Positions 32,421 to 43,791 of a DNA stretch of 64,000 bases are shown in pieces (positions within the stretch are counted from its first letter, which is position 1; the number at the start of each line of letters is the position of its first letter). The DNA comes from Pseudisothecium myosuroides. Its lineage: Eukaryota > Streptophyta > Bryopsida > Hypnales > Lembophyllaceae. Position numbers and translations under genes: made by a program. The stretch is from assembly GCA_951799445.1 (NCBI GenBank), contig OX637287.1, forward strand, positions 19,716,224 to 19,780,223, given 5' to 3'. The notes beneath the pieces are model-generated. The model was given only the letters and a program-made list of their open reading frames with translations, was not told where the DNA came from and ran no database searches.

Positions 32421-34585
32421 GATCAACGACAGGGAAGGGTGTTTTGTTTTTGTTTTTCAAAAATGATCAATGGCTACTGATTTTTTGGAAGGAGGAGGGG
32501 CTAATTAATTGACCAGGGGTGTTCCTCTCTTTTTAGTGGATAGTAATTGTCAATCATACAAAAAGAGGCAAGATACAAAACTTATATATATATATCAAAG
32601 CCATCATCGTCAAAGATATAATCATCGATGGTTTACTTGCTAATATGTTTTCAATTGATATGTTTTGCAGTGTACATTTTGGAACTTCAATGGTGGTGAT
32701 ACAAGATTGGGGAGCCCATATCTAGCAATTCATGTTGAAATTTTACACCAAAGTGATGTGGGCATATTCAAAATGCTTGTTGACATCATCCGAGAGATGG
32801 TTTCACCAACCACTCTTACTCAGCGTGATCAACATTTGTTTCATATTTGTGACAAGTGTCGCTATCCAAATTTTAGGATTCCAGGAAGTGCAAAAGGAGG
32901 CTACTTTACATCAAATGCCAACTATGCAGGTTTTGAGCATAGAGCTATAATGCAAGTGCTAATGTTCTGTTTGATTTAACACTATGATTTGAGCGTCACC
33001 GAAGTCTTTGCATTATTTATGGATTGGTATTCTCTAGCATGTTGCAGCATTGAGCATACCAATGGAAGTCTTCTTCAAATGAAAACTTCAATGAACAGGT
33101 GAGTAGCAACTCAATGAATTCAAATTTTAGTACACTATTATAGCACTATGTATTGTACATTAACATATTGTATGTGTGTTTGTTACATGTTTATATGCAT
33201 AATGTCATAAAATTACATGTGTATTTTAGAATACTTAAATATCATTTTTCTAGGGTGGTGACTGCAATGAAGCAATCAAATTTGAGTGACTAGCAAAGAT
33301 CTGCGTTCAATACTATCAAAGTACATATGATGAGTCATTTTGATCCTTGCATTCGCCGATCCGGTTTGCCATGGGAATATTCCACAAACATGTTTGAGCA
33401 CATGCACATTGCTCTCATGAAAAAAGCATACAGAAGAAGTAATAAGATAAATGCGTCCCTTCAAATTATAAAGCACAACAGATGCTTAGAAATGCTGTGG
33501 ACAGTGGGCAAACACCTCCAAGGATTTGAGAACATACAAGTTCAAAGAGAGACAATATTTGATAAGGTATGTGAACTTCCATTTGACATGATTATACAAT
33601 TGTCTCCAAGTTAATTTATATTTTGAATTACTATTCCATTTTATATTGACAATTTGAGTTATTGCATGGAGATGCCATTAAAGTTTACATAATTGTGTTC
33701 TAAATCAGTGTAGATGTGATTCTAATTTAGTTCTTTCTTTTGGGAGGCTGTGACATTGGGAGTTAATGTCATGTCTGGTGCTTATGTCAACATTCACAAG
33801 TCTTGGTTGACTCAAGATGCACGCAATGTGTCTCAAACACCTAGAGCAACTATTAGTGACATCCAAGTGGGGAGAGGGTTTGATGTTGTCACCTTACCAA
33901 AGAAGGTGCAACAACTTTTTCATCATCAACCAGAGATTCCAGACTACTTGTTGCATGTTCTTCAGAGCTTTGAGTTGGAGAGAGGTATTTAATTGCCTCA
34001 GGTGAGTAAACTTAGTACATATGACTAATTTTCAAATCATCTATAAATGGTATAAATTAAGCTATCAAGGTTGTATTGTCATATCTTTTGAATAATTTTT
34101 TTCAAAAATAAACTTAAATTACATTTGATTTAACCACTATTTACTTGTAGGTGTTTGGAGTTTCAAAGACATTAGCTATTCCAAGAGGTTTGGGAGGACG
34201 TTATGGTGAGTCACTTCAATATGTACAAGCTTCACATTCATTCCATGGACGCCCATGGTATAGTAGTGTTGCGTTCAAGATGGAAAATTCAAGTGAGCCA
34301 GAAATTACTTGGTATGGTGAAGTGCATCTTTTTATGCATTTTTTAGTTTTGGATTTAGCACTCGTAAAGTGTTATTGTGAGCTTGACAAGGATGAATTGG
34401 GAAGTATATTGAAGTGTGTAGAGTTATCATGGTCTATTCTTCATGATTATACAGGGGCTCAAGTGAAGAGAGCAAAACGGCCTAATTATATAGTAGTAGA
34501 AGCATCAAAAATATTGAGAGTAGTGCATGTTGTCCCACATTTTGGACAAAGTGAACATTTTTTTGTAAACAAGTGGAAATTTTAG

Positions 34586-35060
34586 TTGAATCAATGTGGA
34601 TAGAAGTAGAAATTGAAATTATGTTGACTCAATGCACATTGAAACAATGACCATTTTGTATCTAGATATTGAATCAATGTTGATAGAAGTAGAAATTGAA
34701 ATTATATTGATACAATGCACATTGAAACAATGACGATTTTCTATCTAGATGTTGAATCAATGTTGATGAAAAGAGAAGTTGAAGTGATTGTTGACACAAT
34801 GCACATTGCAACAATAATGCATCAACATTTCCTTAATATGCATTGATAACAAATACTTTTTCAATACTTTTGTAATGTCATTTTAATCTAATTTGAAACA
34901 ATTAGTTAGTTCAAAATCACCAAAGTATTTATTGTTGCAATACCATATTGAAACAATGTCAATAGAGCAACAAAACAACATTAGAACAACACTACCTCAA
35001 TTGAACAATTTTTTAACATTGAAACAATGTCAAGACAATGAGGGGGTTAATTTGTGATGT
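34586..35060 (+). repeat. Repeat-rich 3' flank with ATTG-AAA-CAAT dyads
   Basis: Three diverged units of about 82 bases start TGAATCAATGT at 34589, 34671 and 34754. Each carries CACATTG(A/C)AACAAT. Further copies of the dyad are at about 34951 and 35018 (ACATTGAAACAATGT, a perfect 6-bp inverted repeat). Directly 3' of a CACTA-related transposase gene, this is where subterminal transposase-binding repeats are expected. Confidence 0.7.
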
Positions 35061-35164
35061 GTGTGTATACCAATGTTGTCACCTGGTATGTTGTTGAAGA
35101 CATACTATAATATATTAAGCAATATTCTTGGATGAAGTTAATCTTGTAATTTACAAATGAGATA

Positions 35165-35235
35165 AAGGCCTGCGCCATTGCTATAAGTGGATGGTGCTAA
35201 GGTTCTTTTAGCACAGCTATAGCGCACATGTAGTA
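35165..35235 (+). repeat. Candidate right terminus of the CACTA-like element
   Basis: GCGCCATTGCTATAAG (from 35174) and AGCACAGCTATAGCGC (near 35210) form an imperfect inverted pair, and the region ends CATGTAGTA. Many plant CACTA ends read CACTAC...GCTATAGC inward, so this could be a decayed right end. The matching left end was not found in the window. Confidence 0.35.
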
Positions 35236-35240
35236 TATTA

Positions 35241-35606
35241 TGTTAAACTATAACTAAAACAATGAAGCAAAAAATACAAGAGTCAAATCATTCTTGAATA
35301 ACTTCTTAATTATAATGCTCAACACTTGAGCCTTTAAGTAGCACATGAAAGGTTTCTAATCTATATCTAAAGACACATCCTTTGAGAAGGTTATGTCTTC
35401 TATGAAAGGTAACACCTTTTAAGACTAATTATATTAAGTTTGATGTTACTACATCCACTAGTAGAAAACATGCTATAAATGACTTGTGCACAATGACTAC
35501 AGCAATCACTTTGCAGTCATTATGTAGTCATTGTGGACAAAAAATGACTGTTGCAGTCATTTTGGACAAGTCATTTAGGACCCTGTTTTCTACTAGTGAT
35601 CCATCA
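35241..35606 (-). repeat. Copia 3' LTR (with CACTA MITE inside)
   Basis: It begins TGTTAAACTATAA on the + strand and ends ACATCCATCA. It matches 44799-45020 with scattered substitutions once the MITE at 35456-35598 and its duplication are removed. Confidence 0.92.
35456..35598. mobile_element. CACTA MITE, TSD ATC
   Basis: Ends are CACTAGTAGAAAACA and its inverse TGTTTTCTACTAGTG, with ATC duplicated at 35453-35455 and 35599-35601. The interior is almost fully self-complementary, with AATGACT/AGTCATT motifs. The other LTR lacks it, confirming the insertion. Confidence 0.93.
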
Positions 35607-36534
35607 GCCTCCTTTAACAAAAATTTAATAACTTTTTAAGCTACAATACTACCAACAATTTCTAATCCAATAGATTGAACACATTTTTCATGTCTTATTT
35701 TACTTAATCCTTTTGTAAAGAAATCTGCTAACATATTCTCAGTCGGACAATGTTTTAGCTCAATTGTGCCATCTTTTACTTGCTCGCGTATATAGTGATA
35801 TTGTATATCAATATGTTTTGTACGAGAATGGAATTTGGCATTATGACTTAGAGCAATAGCTCCTTGATTATCACAATGTATAATTGTGGGTTGATGTTGT
35901 GTTTCTCCCAAGTCTTGAAGCAAATTACAAAGCCATATGACTTCTTTGATAGATTATAAAGCAGAAACATACTCGGCTTTCGTTGAGGACAAAGCAATAG
36001 TACTTTGTTGTTTGCTTTTCCAACTCACCGCTCCTCCTCCTAAAATAAACATGTAACCAGAAGTGGATTTGCGAGAAGCATGATTTCCCGCCCAATCAGC
36101 ATCAATAAAATCAATTAACTCAAGTTTGTCACACGTCTTAAAGAAACAATTGTAGGAGAGACCATAATTGGAAGTGCCTTGTAAATATCAAAAAAATTGT
36201 TTAACATCTATCTAGTCTTGAAGTCGAAGATTAGATAAGTGTTTGGAGACTTGTCTAACCGCAAAACTAATATCAGGCCAAGTACAAACACTTGCATGGT
36301 TCAAACAATCAACAGCTTCACAATAGGGAATTTTATTCATTGCTAATTGTTCTTCATGAGAAAGTAGATCATCCCTCAGAATATATTTAGATGAAACTTC
36401 AACTGGAGTGGTAACACATTTACAATTGGTCATATTAAATCGTTTTAATATGTCTGTAATATATTGGTGTTGAGTAAGATAAACCTTTTTAGAGGTGTGA
36501 TCAACTATTTGTTGAATCCCAAGAATGTATTCTA

Positions 36535-37268
36535 GGGTCATTGCATGAATGACCTCCTATTTTTGTTCTACTTTGGCAATACTGGGCATTTTTTTTGGGA
36601 GTACTTTAAAATTAGAAATTTTTTTTAAAAAAAATATAAAAATATGACCAATGTATAGACTTGTAAGAAGAAAGTACCCTATGAAGGAAAAGCCCCCAAA
36701 ATTTTATAAAGTAGGAGAACTAGAAAAGTGCAAAATCGCTAGAAAATAGGTACTTGAATGTTCAAATTTGTAAAAAATAGGAAAAACAATTTTCAAAGAA
36801 ACTAAAAATTGTATATTTGAGAAGACTTTATGATGAAGAGATTTCACCAAAAGAATGGTCTTGAGATCCTTTTTAATGTTCAGAATTGAGCGTGCAAGGG
36901 AGCCCTATTTGCAAATAATTACATAAAGGACTTAAAATAAAATATTTTTCAATTTCCCTTGATAAAAATATGACTCCCTAATATGAGAATACACCATAGA
37001 AATTTCAGCCCTAGATCATTAAATTTAGGGACTCCATAGTACTGAAAACCCCTAAAACTCAAAACGTGACATATTATTTTTTGTTTTTTAAATATCAAAT
37101 GATTTTTGAATTTTTTTGAAAAATATGAGATATGATTACACTCAAGACAAACATCTTCAATAAAAGTTTCAACTTCATGCGAGTCAAGCTTCAAAAGTTA
37201 TTGTAGAAGAAAGCTTTGCCAATCCTTTTGTAACAATGTTTTAGTACGAGTCTTTCTTGCAATGACCC
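36535..37268. mobile_element. TIR element, TSD TCTA (Harbinger-like or unclassified)
   Basis: GGGTCATTGCA at 36535 is inverted as TGCAATGACCC ending 37268. TCTA is repeated at 36531-36534 and 37269-37272. It splits the conserved DLG-(S)LEYILG site of Copia RT precisely. If the duplication is CTA it would fit PIF/Harbinger; the extra T makes this uncertain. The 734-bp interior shows no coding sequence. Confidence 0.85.
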
Positions 37269-37329
37269 TCTAATGAACCAAGGTCTATCATACTATATTC
37301 CTTTTTCAATTGGATTTTAGTAGCTAAAA

Positions 37330-37360
37330 GTAAACTTAAGGGATCATTAGTGATGAGAAT
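37330..37360 (-). other. Copia RT catalytic YIDD motif
   Basis: The translated segment ALYIDDTILITND contains the two adjacent Asp residues of the reverse transcriptase active site. It places the RT palm domain here. Confidence 0.8.
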
Positions 37361-37506
37361 TGTATCATCTATATAAAGAGCTACAACTACAAAGATATTC
37401 CCCTGCTTCTTAATATAAATATTAGAATCGGCAGTGCTACTAATAAAATTTATAGACACTAAAAATGCATGAAATTTGTGGTACCATGCCCTTGAGTTTT
37501 TTTTAA

Positions 37507-38084
37507 CCCCTAAAGTCCCAAGGCCATTTTTCTGTCAAAAACCACTCAAAATTGCCATTTCTACTGCAATCACCTAAGAAAGCAAAAAAACATTTTTTTT
37601 TTAGAATCTAACTATAGGATCTTGTACCTCACTTTTTTGAAATCTTGTGGTAAAAATTTCATCAAATTTGACCGTACGGATTGGAAGATATTTATATTCA
37701 AAGTTGGACAAAAAGGTTTTTTCAAGAACATCCTTAGATTGCCCAAAAAACAAGATTGTCCATAACTTTCTCATCATTAGTCCAAATAGAATGAATCAAA
37801 GCTTCAAATGTAGACAAAAGTATAATCTTTGAGAAAAAATTAAAAATTAAAAAAAATTAAAAAAATTAGGGTTTTTTTGGGGTGCCCCTGGAGTTGCTTT
37901 TTGGACTTAAAGTGGCATAACTTTTGCTCTCAGGCACCGATTGGAATAAAAATTATATTTCCACAAAGCTAATCTGATTTTCTATCTTCAAAAAAAGTTT
38001 CAAAAAATCAGGTCAAAAATTGAGATCACACAAGCCTGCCCAAAATCCCAAGAGTCTCGCATAGGGACTTTGGGACTTTAGGGA
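37507..38084. mobile_element. piggyBac-type MITE, TTAA TSD (copy A, 578 bp)
   Basis: TTAA at 37503-37506 and 38085-38088 flank ends CCCCTAAAGTCCC and GGGACTTTAGGGA. TTAA duplication plus CCC-starting inverted ends are hallmarks of piggyBac. The copy at 51422-52002 is the same element inverted. The insertion interrupts Copia RT. No coding capacity. Confidence 0.85.
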
Positions 38085-38367
38085 TTAAGTCCATATAGGA
38101 TTTATGTAAGAGACAAACCCTTTGAGGAAATTGTAAGTCAATATACACTTTTGGTTGTTGCATGTAAATCAGTTCTTCTAGTAACCCATTTAGAAATGCA
38201 CTTTTGACATCCATTTGATGTACAATGAGACCCCTAGTAGTAGCCTATGCTAAACATATGCGAATTGACGTAATTTTGACAACTGGAAAAAAATGTCATG
38301 AAAATCAAGGCCCTTAATTCGTGAACACCCCTTTACAATAAGACGGGCTTTAAACCTATCAATAATA

Positions 38368-39171
38368 CTCCCTCCGTCCCAAAATTATCTTCTTGTTGGA
38401 CAAAATGTTTTGGATTAAGCTTGAAAATAACAATTTTCAAAATCTAATTTGTGTTGCAAGTAGAGATCAATGCATTCCTATTGTAATGAAATTTTTAGGT
38501 TCAATTTTGTTTTTATAGTGTAGTTTAAAATTATTCAGAAGAGGAGTTTTGGGGGCATTTGTGAGGAACACTGGTGGCCACTCATTTGGCCAGTTTGGCG
38601 CAATTCCCGCGTTGCCTGCTTTGTTGGTTTGCTCTTCCCGCAATTATACATTATCCACATCAATAGACTTTTAGATGGAACAAAACCTAGAGAAGAAACT
38701 CCTTCATCATTTATGCAATAAACATCGATTAAAAATAACCTTCAGATAATGAAACGGGGAACCAACATAGTCACATGTGCCAAAAAGCAAGTTCTGTAAT
38801 TGGCTTTGCATTTGCAGAGCGTTTTATTTGAGGGGGGTTCTTCTGTCACGATGATGCAAGCAGTTTCGGCCAGTTAGCCATCCGAGTCATTTGAGCCTCC
38901 CAAATTTTTTGAAACCATTGGATTGGTTTTATTTTTAAACATGACTGTTGAGACTTTTGCATATTCCATGATGGGTGCTTCCATGTAAATACTTGTAAAA
39001 TTAGCCCACCATTTATTGCTTTGGATCACAAGAACTGTAGAAGCATATGACTTTTGACATTGTTTCTCTTGACATTATGCAAAAAACGGGAAGAATCCAC
39101 GTCACCACGCGAAGATCATTTTGGGACACAAAATACATGGGAATTAGAAGATCATTTTAGGACGGAGGGAG
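38368..39171. mobile_element. Stowaway (Tc1/mariner-type) element, TSD TA
   Basis: CTCCCTCCGTCCC starts at 38368 and is mirrored by GGACGGAGGGAG ending 39171, with TA on both sides. This is the classic Stowaway terminus. Excision in silico with one TA rejoins Copia RT in frame (KSNG / IIDRF). At 804 bp it is long for a MITE; the interior has no transposase frame. Confidence 0.93.
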
Positions 39172-40714
39172 TACCATTTGATTTTAATTTGATTTTATAA
39201 ATCCATCTACAACCAATAGGCTAACGACCTTTGGGCAATTCTACAAGTGTCCATGTTTTATTATCCATCAAAGATTTATATTTGTCATCCATTGCCGCTT
39301 TACAGCGAGCGGAATCCACACTTATCATAGCCTCTTGATATGAATTAGGTTCGGCATTGGATTTGAAAGGTTCAACTGTGAAAGTTAAGGCTTCAAGGAA
39401 TTGTCGTGAGGGAATTCTTTCACGTGTAGATCATCGAGGTGCACTCGACAATACAGTATTGATGTTTGCACAAGAGGTAGGTAGGTCCTTCTTCAGTTCA
39501 TTTTGTCCTTCAAATTCAATACCTGTATCATAAAATTCAAAGTCAGAATTAGAGTCCAAATGATAGTTTGGAATTTGTAGTGGTGGATTTTGTGAAATTT
39601 TTCCACATCCATACACTAGTAGAAAAACCACGACCAAATCAACAGAAAATCAACTGATTTCTGTTCATTTTTATTGTTTAAAGCAGTGTAAGGACTTTCT
39701 GTGAAAGCCAACAAAATGACCAACCACTTTCTGTTGATTTGGACAATGCAATGACCAAATCAACAAAATTTCAAGGAATCTAAAATCTTTTAGGAATCTT
39801 ATAGAATCTTTGAGAATCTTTAGAAATATTTTAATATTTTGGAATCTTTTAGAATCTTTTTGTTTCATTGTAATAGGGCAAGGTTAACACATTGAAAACC
39901 TTACCAATTTCGAGATTATGTCGCTTGGATTTCAAAAAGAAAGTATTTTTTCAACCCTTCTCAAATGATTAATTAGATTTCATCTTTCATTACAAACTTT
40001 TTGGACAAACATGTGTAGATCCTACAACTTGTTACTCTCCATAATATGTTGAAGAAATAAGTTGGAAATAAATAAGAAATATTTCTACAAAAAATATTCC
40101 ATATTCATACTTGAAAAAAATTATAAAAAAAGAAGTAGAATATGATTTAAAATATTAAATTGTTAACAATTTAGTAATTAACACAATTGAAAAATTCCAA
40201 TGCTAATGTTTGTAATGTTGTAATAAATAATCTACATTCAATGATTTTGTTTTTTTGCAAATATTGCAAATTGAATTAAATAAAGGACTTCAAAGTTCAT
40301 TTTTGAGTAGAAATTTCTTAATTGCCTAGAAAATAAAACTCCTCATACCTTTCTTCTTAGTACAAATGCAATGATTCTAAGCTTTTCAAGTAAATATAAA
40401 TCTAGGAAACCAAGTTGAAATTTTCTATTCTTAAGAAAACAATTTTTTTTAGTTGCCCGAGTTGCCCACCAAGCAATTAAAACTATGTGTTATGCAATAA
40501 CTTTTAATTATGTATCAAAAGTTACAAAAATTGTTGCAACTAGCTTGAAGCTCCTCTTTGACCACATGTTATGTGAAAATTTTGAAGAAAAACAAGAAAA
40601 ATTTCATTTGTAATAAGTTGCATGCCCACAATTATTGCTATGTTGCCAAAAAAATGCCATTTGGTCCTTTAGGAGTTTAAACATTAGGGTTCAAATACTA
40701 TGTACAATGAACTT

Positions 40715-41150
40715 TTTTTTACTTAATCATTCAGAATTCGTGTTTTTTTTAAAACTCAGCAGACTTTGGTGGCCATTTTGGCATAGTAAAATAAATTTTT
40801 CCAAAAAACTTTGAACTAGAAAAAGTTGGTAAGTCAAGTTAAGTTTCATCTCCAAAAATCCGTTTGAGATTTCAAGACTCCAATCAAAAGTTATGAACAA
40901 ATTTCAGAGAGGGGTTGGAAGGGACATTTTCTTTGACATTTTCAAACATCCTCTCTGAATTTTGTCCATAACTTTTGATTGGAGTCTTCAAATCTCAAAC
41001 GGATTTTTGGAGATGAAACTTAACTTGATTTACCAACTTTTTCTAGTTCAAAATTTTTTGAAAAAAGTTGTTTTTCTATGCCTAAATGGCCGCCAAAGTC
41101 TGCTGAGTTTGAAAACACAAAATTCTAAATGAATAAGTAAGAAAAATATA
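40715..41150. repeat. Palindromic foldback core, family member 1
   Basis: Arms of about 160-190 bases mirror each other around about 40930. ACTCAGCAGACTTTGG (40755 onward) is matched by CCAAAGTCTGCTGAGT (41093 onward), and CCGTTTGAGATTT by AAATCTCAAACGG. It is the same sequence family as the centre of the palindrome at 43792-44798. Confidence 0.85.
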
Positions 41151-41171
41151 TATACATTTCACATGTGATTA

Positions 41172-41240
41172 CAAGTGTGGTGTGTTGGTTAGATCGTTTT
41201 GTTACCAAGCCCAAGGTCTTGGGTTCAAATCCCATGGGCG
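41172..41240 (+). repeat. tRNA-like (SINE-type) sequence
   Basis: GTGTGTTGGTTAGATCG resembles a Pol III A box and GGGTTCAAATCCC, about 40 bases on, a B box. The spacing and a tRNA-like arm order suggest a tRNA-derived SINE head rather than a working tRNA gene; no acceptor stem closes. Related boxes occur in both arms of the palindrome at 43792-44798. Confidence 0.45.
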
Positions 41241-42840
41241 GCGGGTGACTGCTAGGGCTGCCCGAAATTTCCGGGCAACGTGAAAAAATTCTTTTCTGTT
41301 GCCCAAAAATTTTGGGCAGCCAAAAAAAATTAGCTTTTATTTTATTTTTTATTTTATAAATTTTATACTTGAAATTGACCAAATCAACAGAAATAATCAA
41401 CAGATTTCAGTTGATGATCAACAAGACCAAATCAACAGAAAAAAACAACAATTTTCTGTTGATTTGGACATTGAGTTTTCTACTAGTGATAGGAGGTTGA
41501 ATTGGATTATCATCAAGGAGCTCAATTGTAGGAAAGGTGGTACTAGAATTTATTGGAATGTGAAAATCAAGGTTTGTGTCCTTTTTGATAATAAGACCCT
41601 CATCAAAAAACACATCCCTACTAATTATGATGGACTTTGTTTGAAAATCATATAACATATAAGCTTTAGTAGTGTCACTATATCCTACCAGCATGCCCAC
41701 TTGACTTTTATTAATCAAATTTCTTACGTTTTTCACTTAGAATTTGATAAAATGCTTTACTACCCAAAACACAAAGGTGAGAAACAGTGAGTTTAATACC
41801 ACTCCATAATTCTTCTGGTGTGATATCGAGAACTGCACAGGTAGGTGATCTATTGAGTATACATGACGCAATAGCTATGGCTTCAGCCCCAAAAATAATA
41901 TTGATTTTTGCATGGAACAACATACATTTTTCACTCTCAATAAGGATCCGATTCATTCTCTAGGGTTTTAGCCATATTTTTGTATTCAATACATTTGTCA
42001 TAAACTTCACTTTTCTTGGCCATAAATTGAACAATTTTCTTCGCAAAAAATCATCAATAAAAGTCACAAAATATCATGCTCTACCATGTGAATATGTTTG
42101 TATTGGTCCACAAACATCCAAATGAACAAGTTCTAATTTATTAGAGGCCCGATGTACTCTTCATGTATGGCTGTATTGAACTTAGATTGTTGTTGTTTTT
42201 CTTTAACACAAACTTAATTTATGAGATGATGTCAAATGTAAACCATGAAATAGGAATTTGGTGTGCATAAGCTATAGTTTATGGAGGCCTATGTGTCCTA
42301 GGCGTTGATGCCATAAGTCAATATAATTAGTCATGACTTTCATTGAAGGTATCTTAATAGTAATGAAGACTTGATCATTTTGATCTTTTAGAACAATGTT
42401 TCTAGAAATGCCTAAGTTATATAAATTTTATTTTCTTTGTCTGGAAATAATTACTAGATTATTGGTTATATCTTTTATAAGACATAATCTGTATTTAATT
42501 CAAACTTATAACCGACATCAACTGAGATCAGGTTCTTTTTTAAGACCAGGAATATGATACACATTCTCTATGTGTCTTTTAGACCCTTCTTCTAACTTGA
42601 TAGCAACCGCTCCGCTCCATGTCCTTTAATAACATGACTAGTGTCATCACCTAGAAATACCCTTTTGTTTGAGGAAAGAGGGAAATACGTGAGAAACCAA
42701 TCTTGATTGTGAGTCATGTATTGCGTGGATCTTGAATCAAGATGCCATTTATCACTTTTTGTGATGTTGGTTGAAAAAGATGCAATAAATAATGAAGGAG
42801 AGTCAATGACATTGTTGACTTGTTTTCTGCCTTCTTCTGC

Positions 42841-43720
42841 AATTCTTTTCCTACAATCTTTTATGTGATAACCTAGTTTTTGACAGTAAAAACATTATCC
42901 TACTTTCTTAGGAAAATTTTGTGGTTCTTTACTTTCATATTTCTTCTTAAGAAAAGTTTTAAATTTTTTTTTGTGAGTGAACAGTGCTACGGGCTATCCT
43001 GAGTTACTAGCTCTTCCCATTGACCTACTTCTTACTTCTTCATGCAAAAATAGACCCACTATTGTTTGCAAAGTGAGAGTAGTTTGTCCACTTAAGGAGA
43101 CAACAAGTCCTTCTTATGACTCTGGAAGTGTGCTTATTAGAGCTACAACACTATCTTTATCAGATATTGCTACACCAACGGTAGCTAGTTGTTCTATAAT
43201 TGACTTAAAATTGTTAAGATGATCTGCTATTGATCCCGCTCACTATAAGAACCCCCTCTTTTAGGTGACGAGCCTTAATTTTTTATGACGGATTTTAGGT
43301 GATGCCAATGTTGACAATCCAAAATTTTTATGTCAACAAAAATGTCCAACGTAACATCAATAGTGGCTATTGATTCCTCTTTGGACATTTTCATGCTCTA
43401 CAATTTTTGTCTAAGAAAGACTTGGTTGTAGCATGTTTGGTTTTAAACATACCACACAAACCATCTCACATCTCTTTAGATATTTTTAAGCTATTGACTA
43501 ACAATAACTGTGAGTCTTTCAAATGTAAGAAGATGCAAGCTCTTGCCTTGCCATCCCTTTTGTCCCAATTTGATGGATCATCTGATGGCATGGTTTCAGA
43601 ACCATCAACAAGCTTCCATAGATCTTTATCAATAAGATACATCTCCATTCGAACTTTCCATATATGAAAGTTATTTTCATCAAATCTATCGACAAGAAGA
43701 GAACTTGATGATTCGGCCAT
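42841..43720 (-). pseudogene. Copia gag remnant
   Basis: Reverse strand ATG 43720 begins a Copia gag-like protein (FDENNFHIWKVRMEMYLIDK, then DLWKLV). The end carries a CCHC zinc knuckle, CFYCQKLGYHIKDC, near 42850-42893. Several stops and a CACTA MITE at 43241-43365 interrupt it. TAA just before the knuckle follows the same CAA-to-TAA pattern as other frames here. Confidence 0.85.
43241..43365. mobile_element. CACTA MITE, TSD GCT (125 bp)
   Basis: It starts CACTATAAGAA and ends ATAGTG, with GCT on both sides (43238-43240 and 43366-43368). The gag coding sequence resumes across it. Confidence 0.75.
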
Positions 43721-43779
43721 TATGATGGCCTTATTTTTATTTTCTCACTAAGATTGTAACCTCATATAATCTTGAATTA

Positions 43780-43791
43780 GCTCTGATACCA
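43780..43791 (-). promoter_or_regulatory. Copia primer-binding site (initiator Met tRNA)
   Basis: The reverse strand reads TGGTATCAGAGC, the standard plant initiator-Met tRNA primer site. It lies 1 kb from the LTR it should adjoin because the palindrome 43792-44798 lies between them. Confidence 0.93.

Larger units (their letters stand above)
31136..34585 (+). pseudogene. Plavaka-like (CACTA-related) transposase gene, six exons, three in-frame stops
   Basis: I model exons at 31136-31316, 31546-31651, 32671-33098, 33254-33566, 33747-34001 and 34151-34585. All junctions have AG acceptors and GT donors (GTAAGT, GTAAGC, GTGAGT, GTATGT, GTGAGT) and phases agree. The protein has the layout of the C-terminal half of Plavaka-type transposases: LHQSDVGIFKMLVDII, then an Arg/Pro/Gly-rich stretch (RIPGSAKGGYFTS), an HFDPCIRR-like segment, and a FEHMHIALMKKAYRRSNK block (in Plavaka proteins, E-H...K-AYR-SN). 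Stops at 32977-32979 (TAA), 33291-33293 (TAG) and 33990-33992 (TAA) each fit a former Gln codon. The N-terminal half with the first catalytic residues is not seen, so it is 5' truncated or has unrecognised upstream exons. Confidence 0.6.
39614..41488. mobile_element. Non-autonomous CACTA element, TSD ATA (1.9 kb)
   Basis: It begins CACTAGTAGAAAAAC and ends GTTTTCTACTAGTG, with ATA duplicated at 39611-39613 and 41489-41491. Subterminal repeats GACCAAATCAACAGAAA occur near both ends in both orientations (near 39631, 39752, 41377, 41423 and inverted near 41452). The interior is AT-rich, with a foldback at about 40715-41150 and a tRNA-like stretch. It sits between Copia integrase and RT. Confidence 0.93.
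35636..42840 (-). pseudogene. Copia pol remnants (integrase, reverse transcriptase, RNase H)
   Basis: Reverse-strand fragments in pol order. Integrase: FGAEAIAIASCILNRSPT then TPEELWSG (41711-41956). A linker with YGCGK (39431-39610) follows. The RT start is WIYKIKLKSNG / RFKARLIVKGC, split by a Stowaway at 38368-39171. The RT active-site motif YIDDT is near 37350. DLGSL / YILGIQQ is split by the element at 36535-37268, and RNase H has IHCDNQGAIAL and SRTKHIDI (35636-35923). Frames are broken by stops, frameshifts and insertions. Removing the 36535-37268 insert and one TCTA restores a continuous frame at that site, so it was a clean insertion. Confidence 0.85.

Noticed and set aside
3053..33992. 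Alternative nuclear code with TAG/TAA read as Gln
   Set aside because: The 1,371-codon aldehyde oxidase model uses CAG/CAA for Gln with no internal TAG/TAA, the piggyBac frame likewise, and one of the breaks is TGA. Nonsense mutation in silenced elements is simpler.
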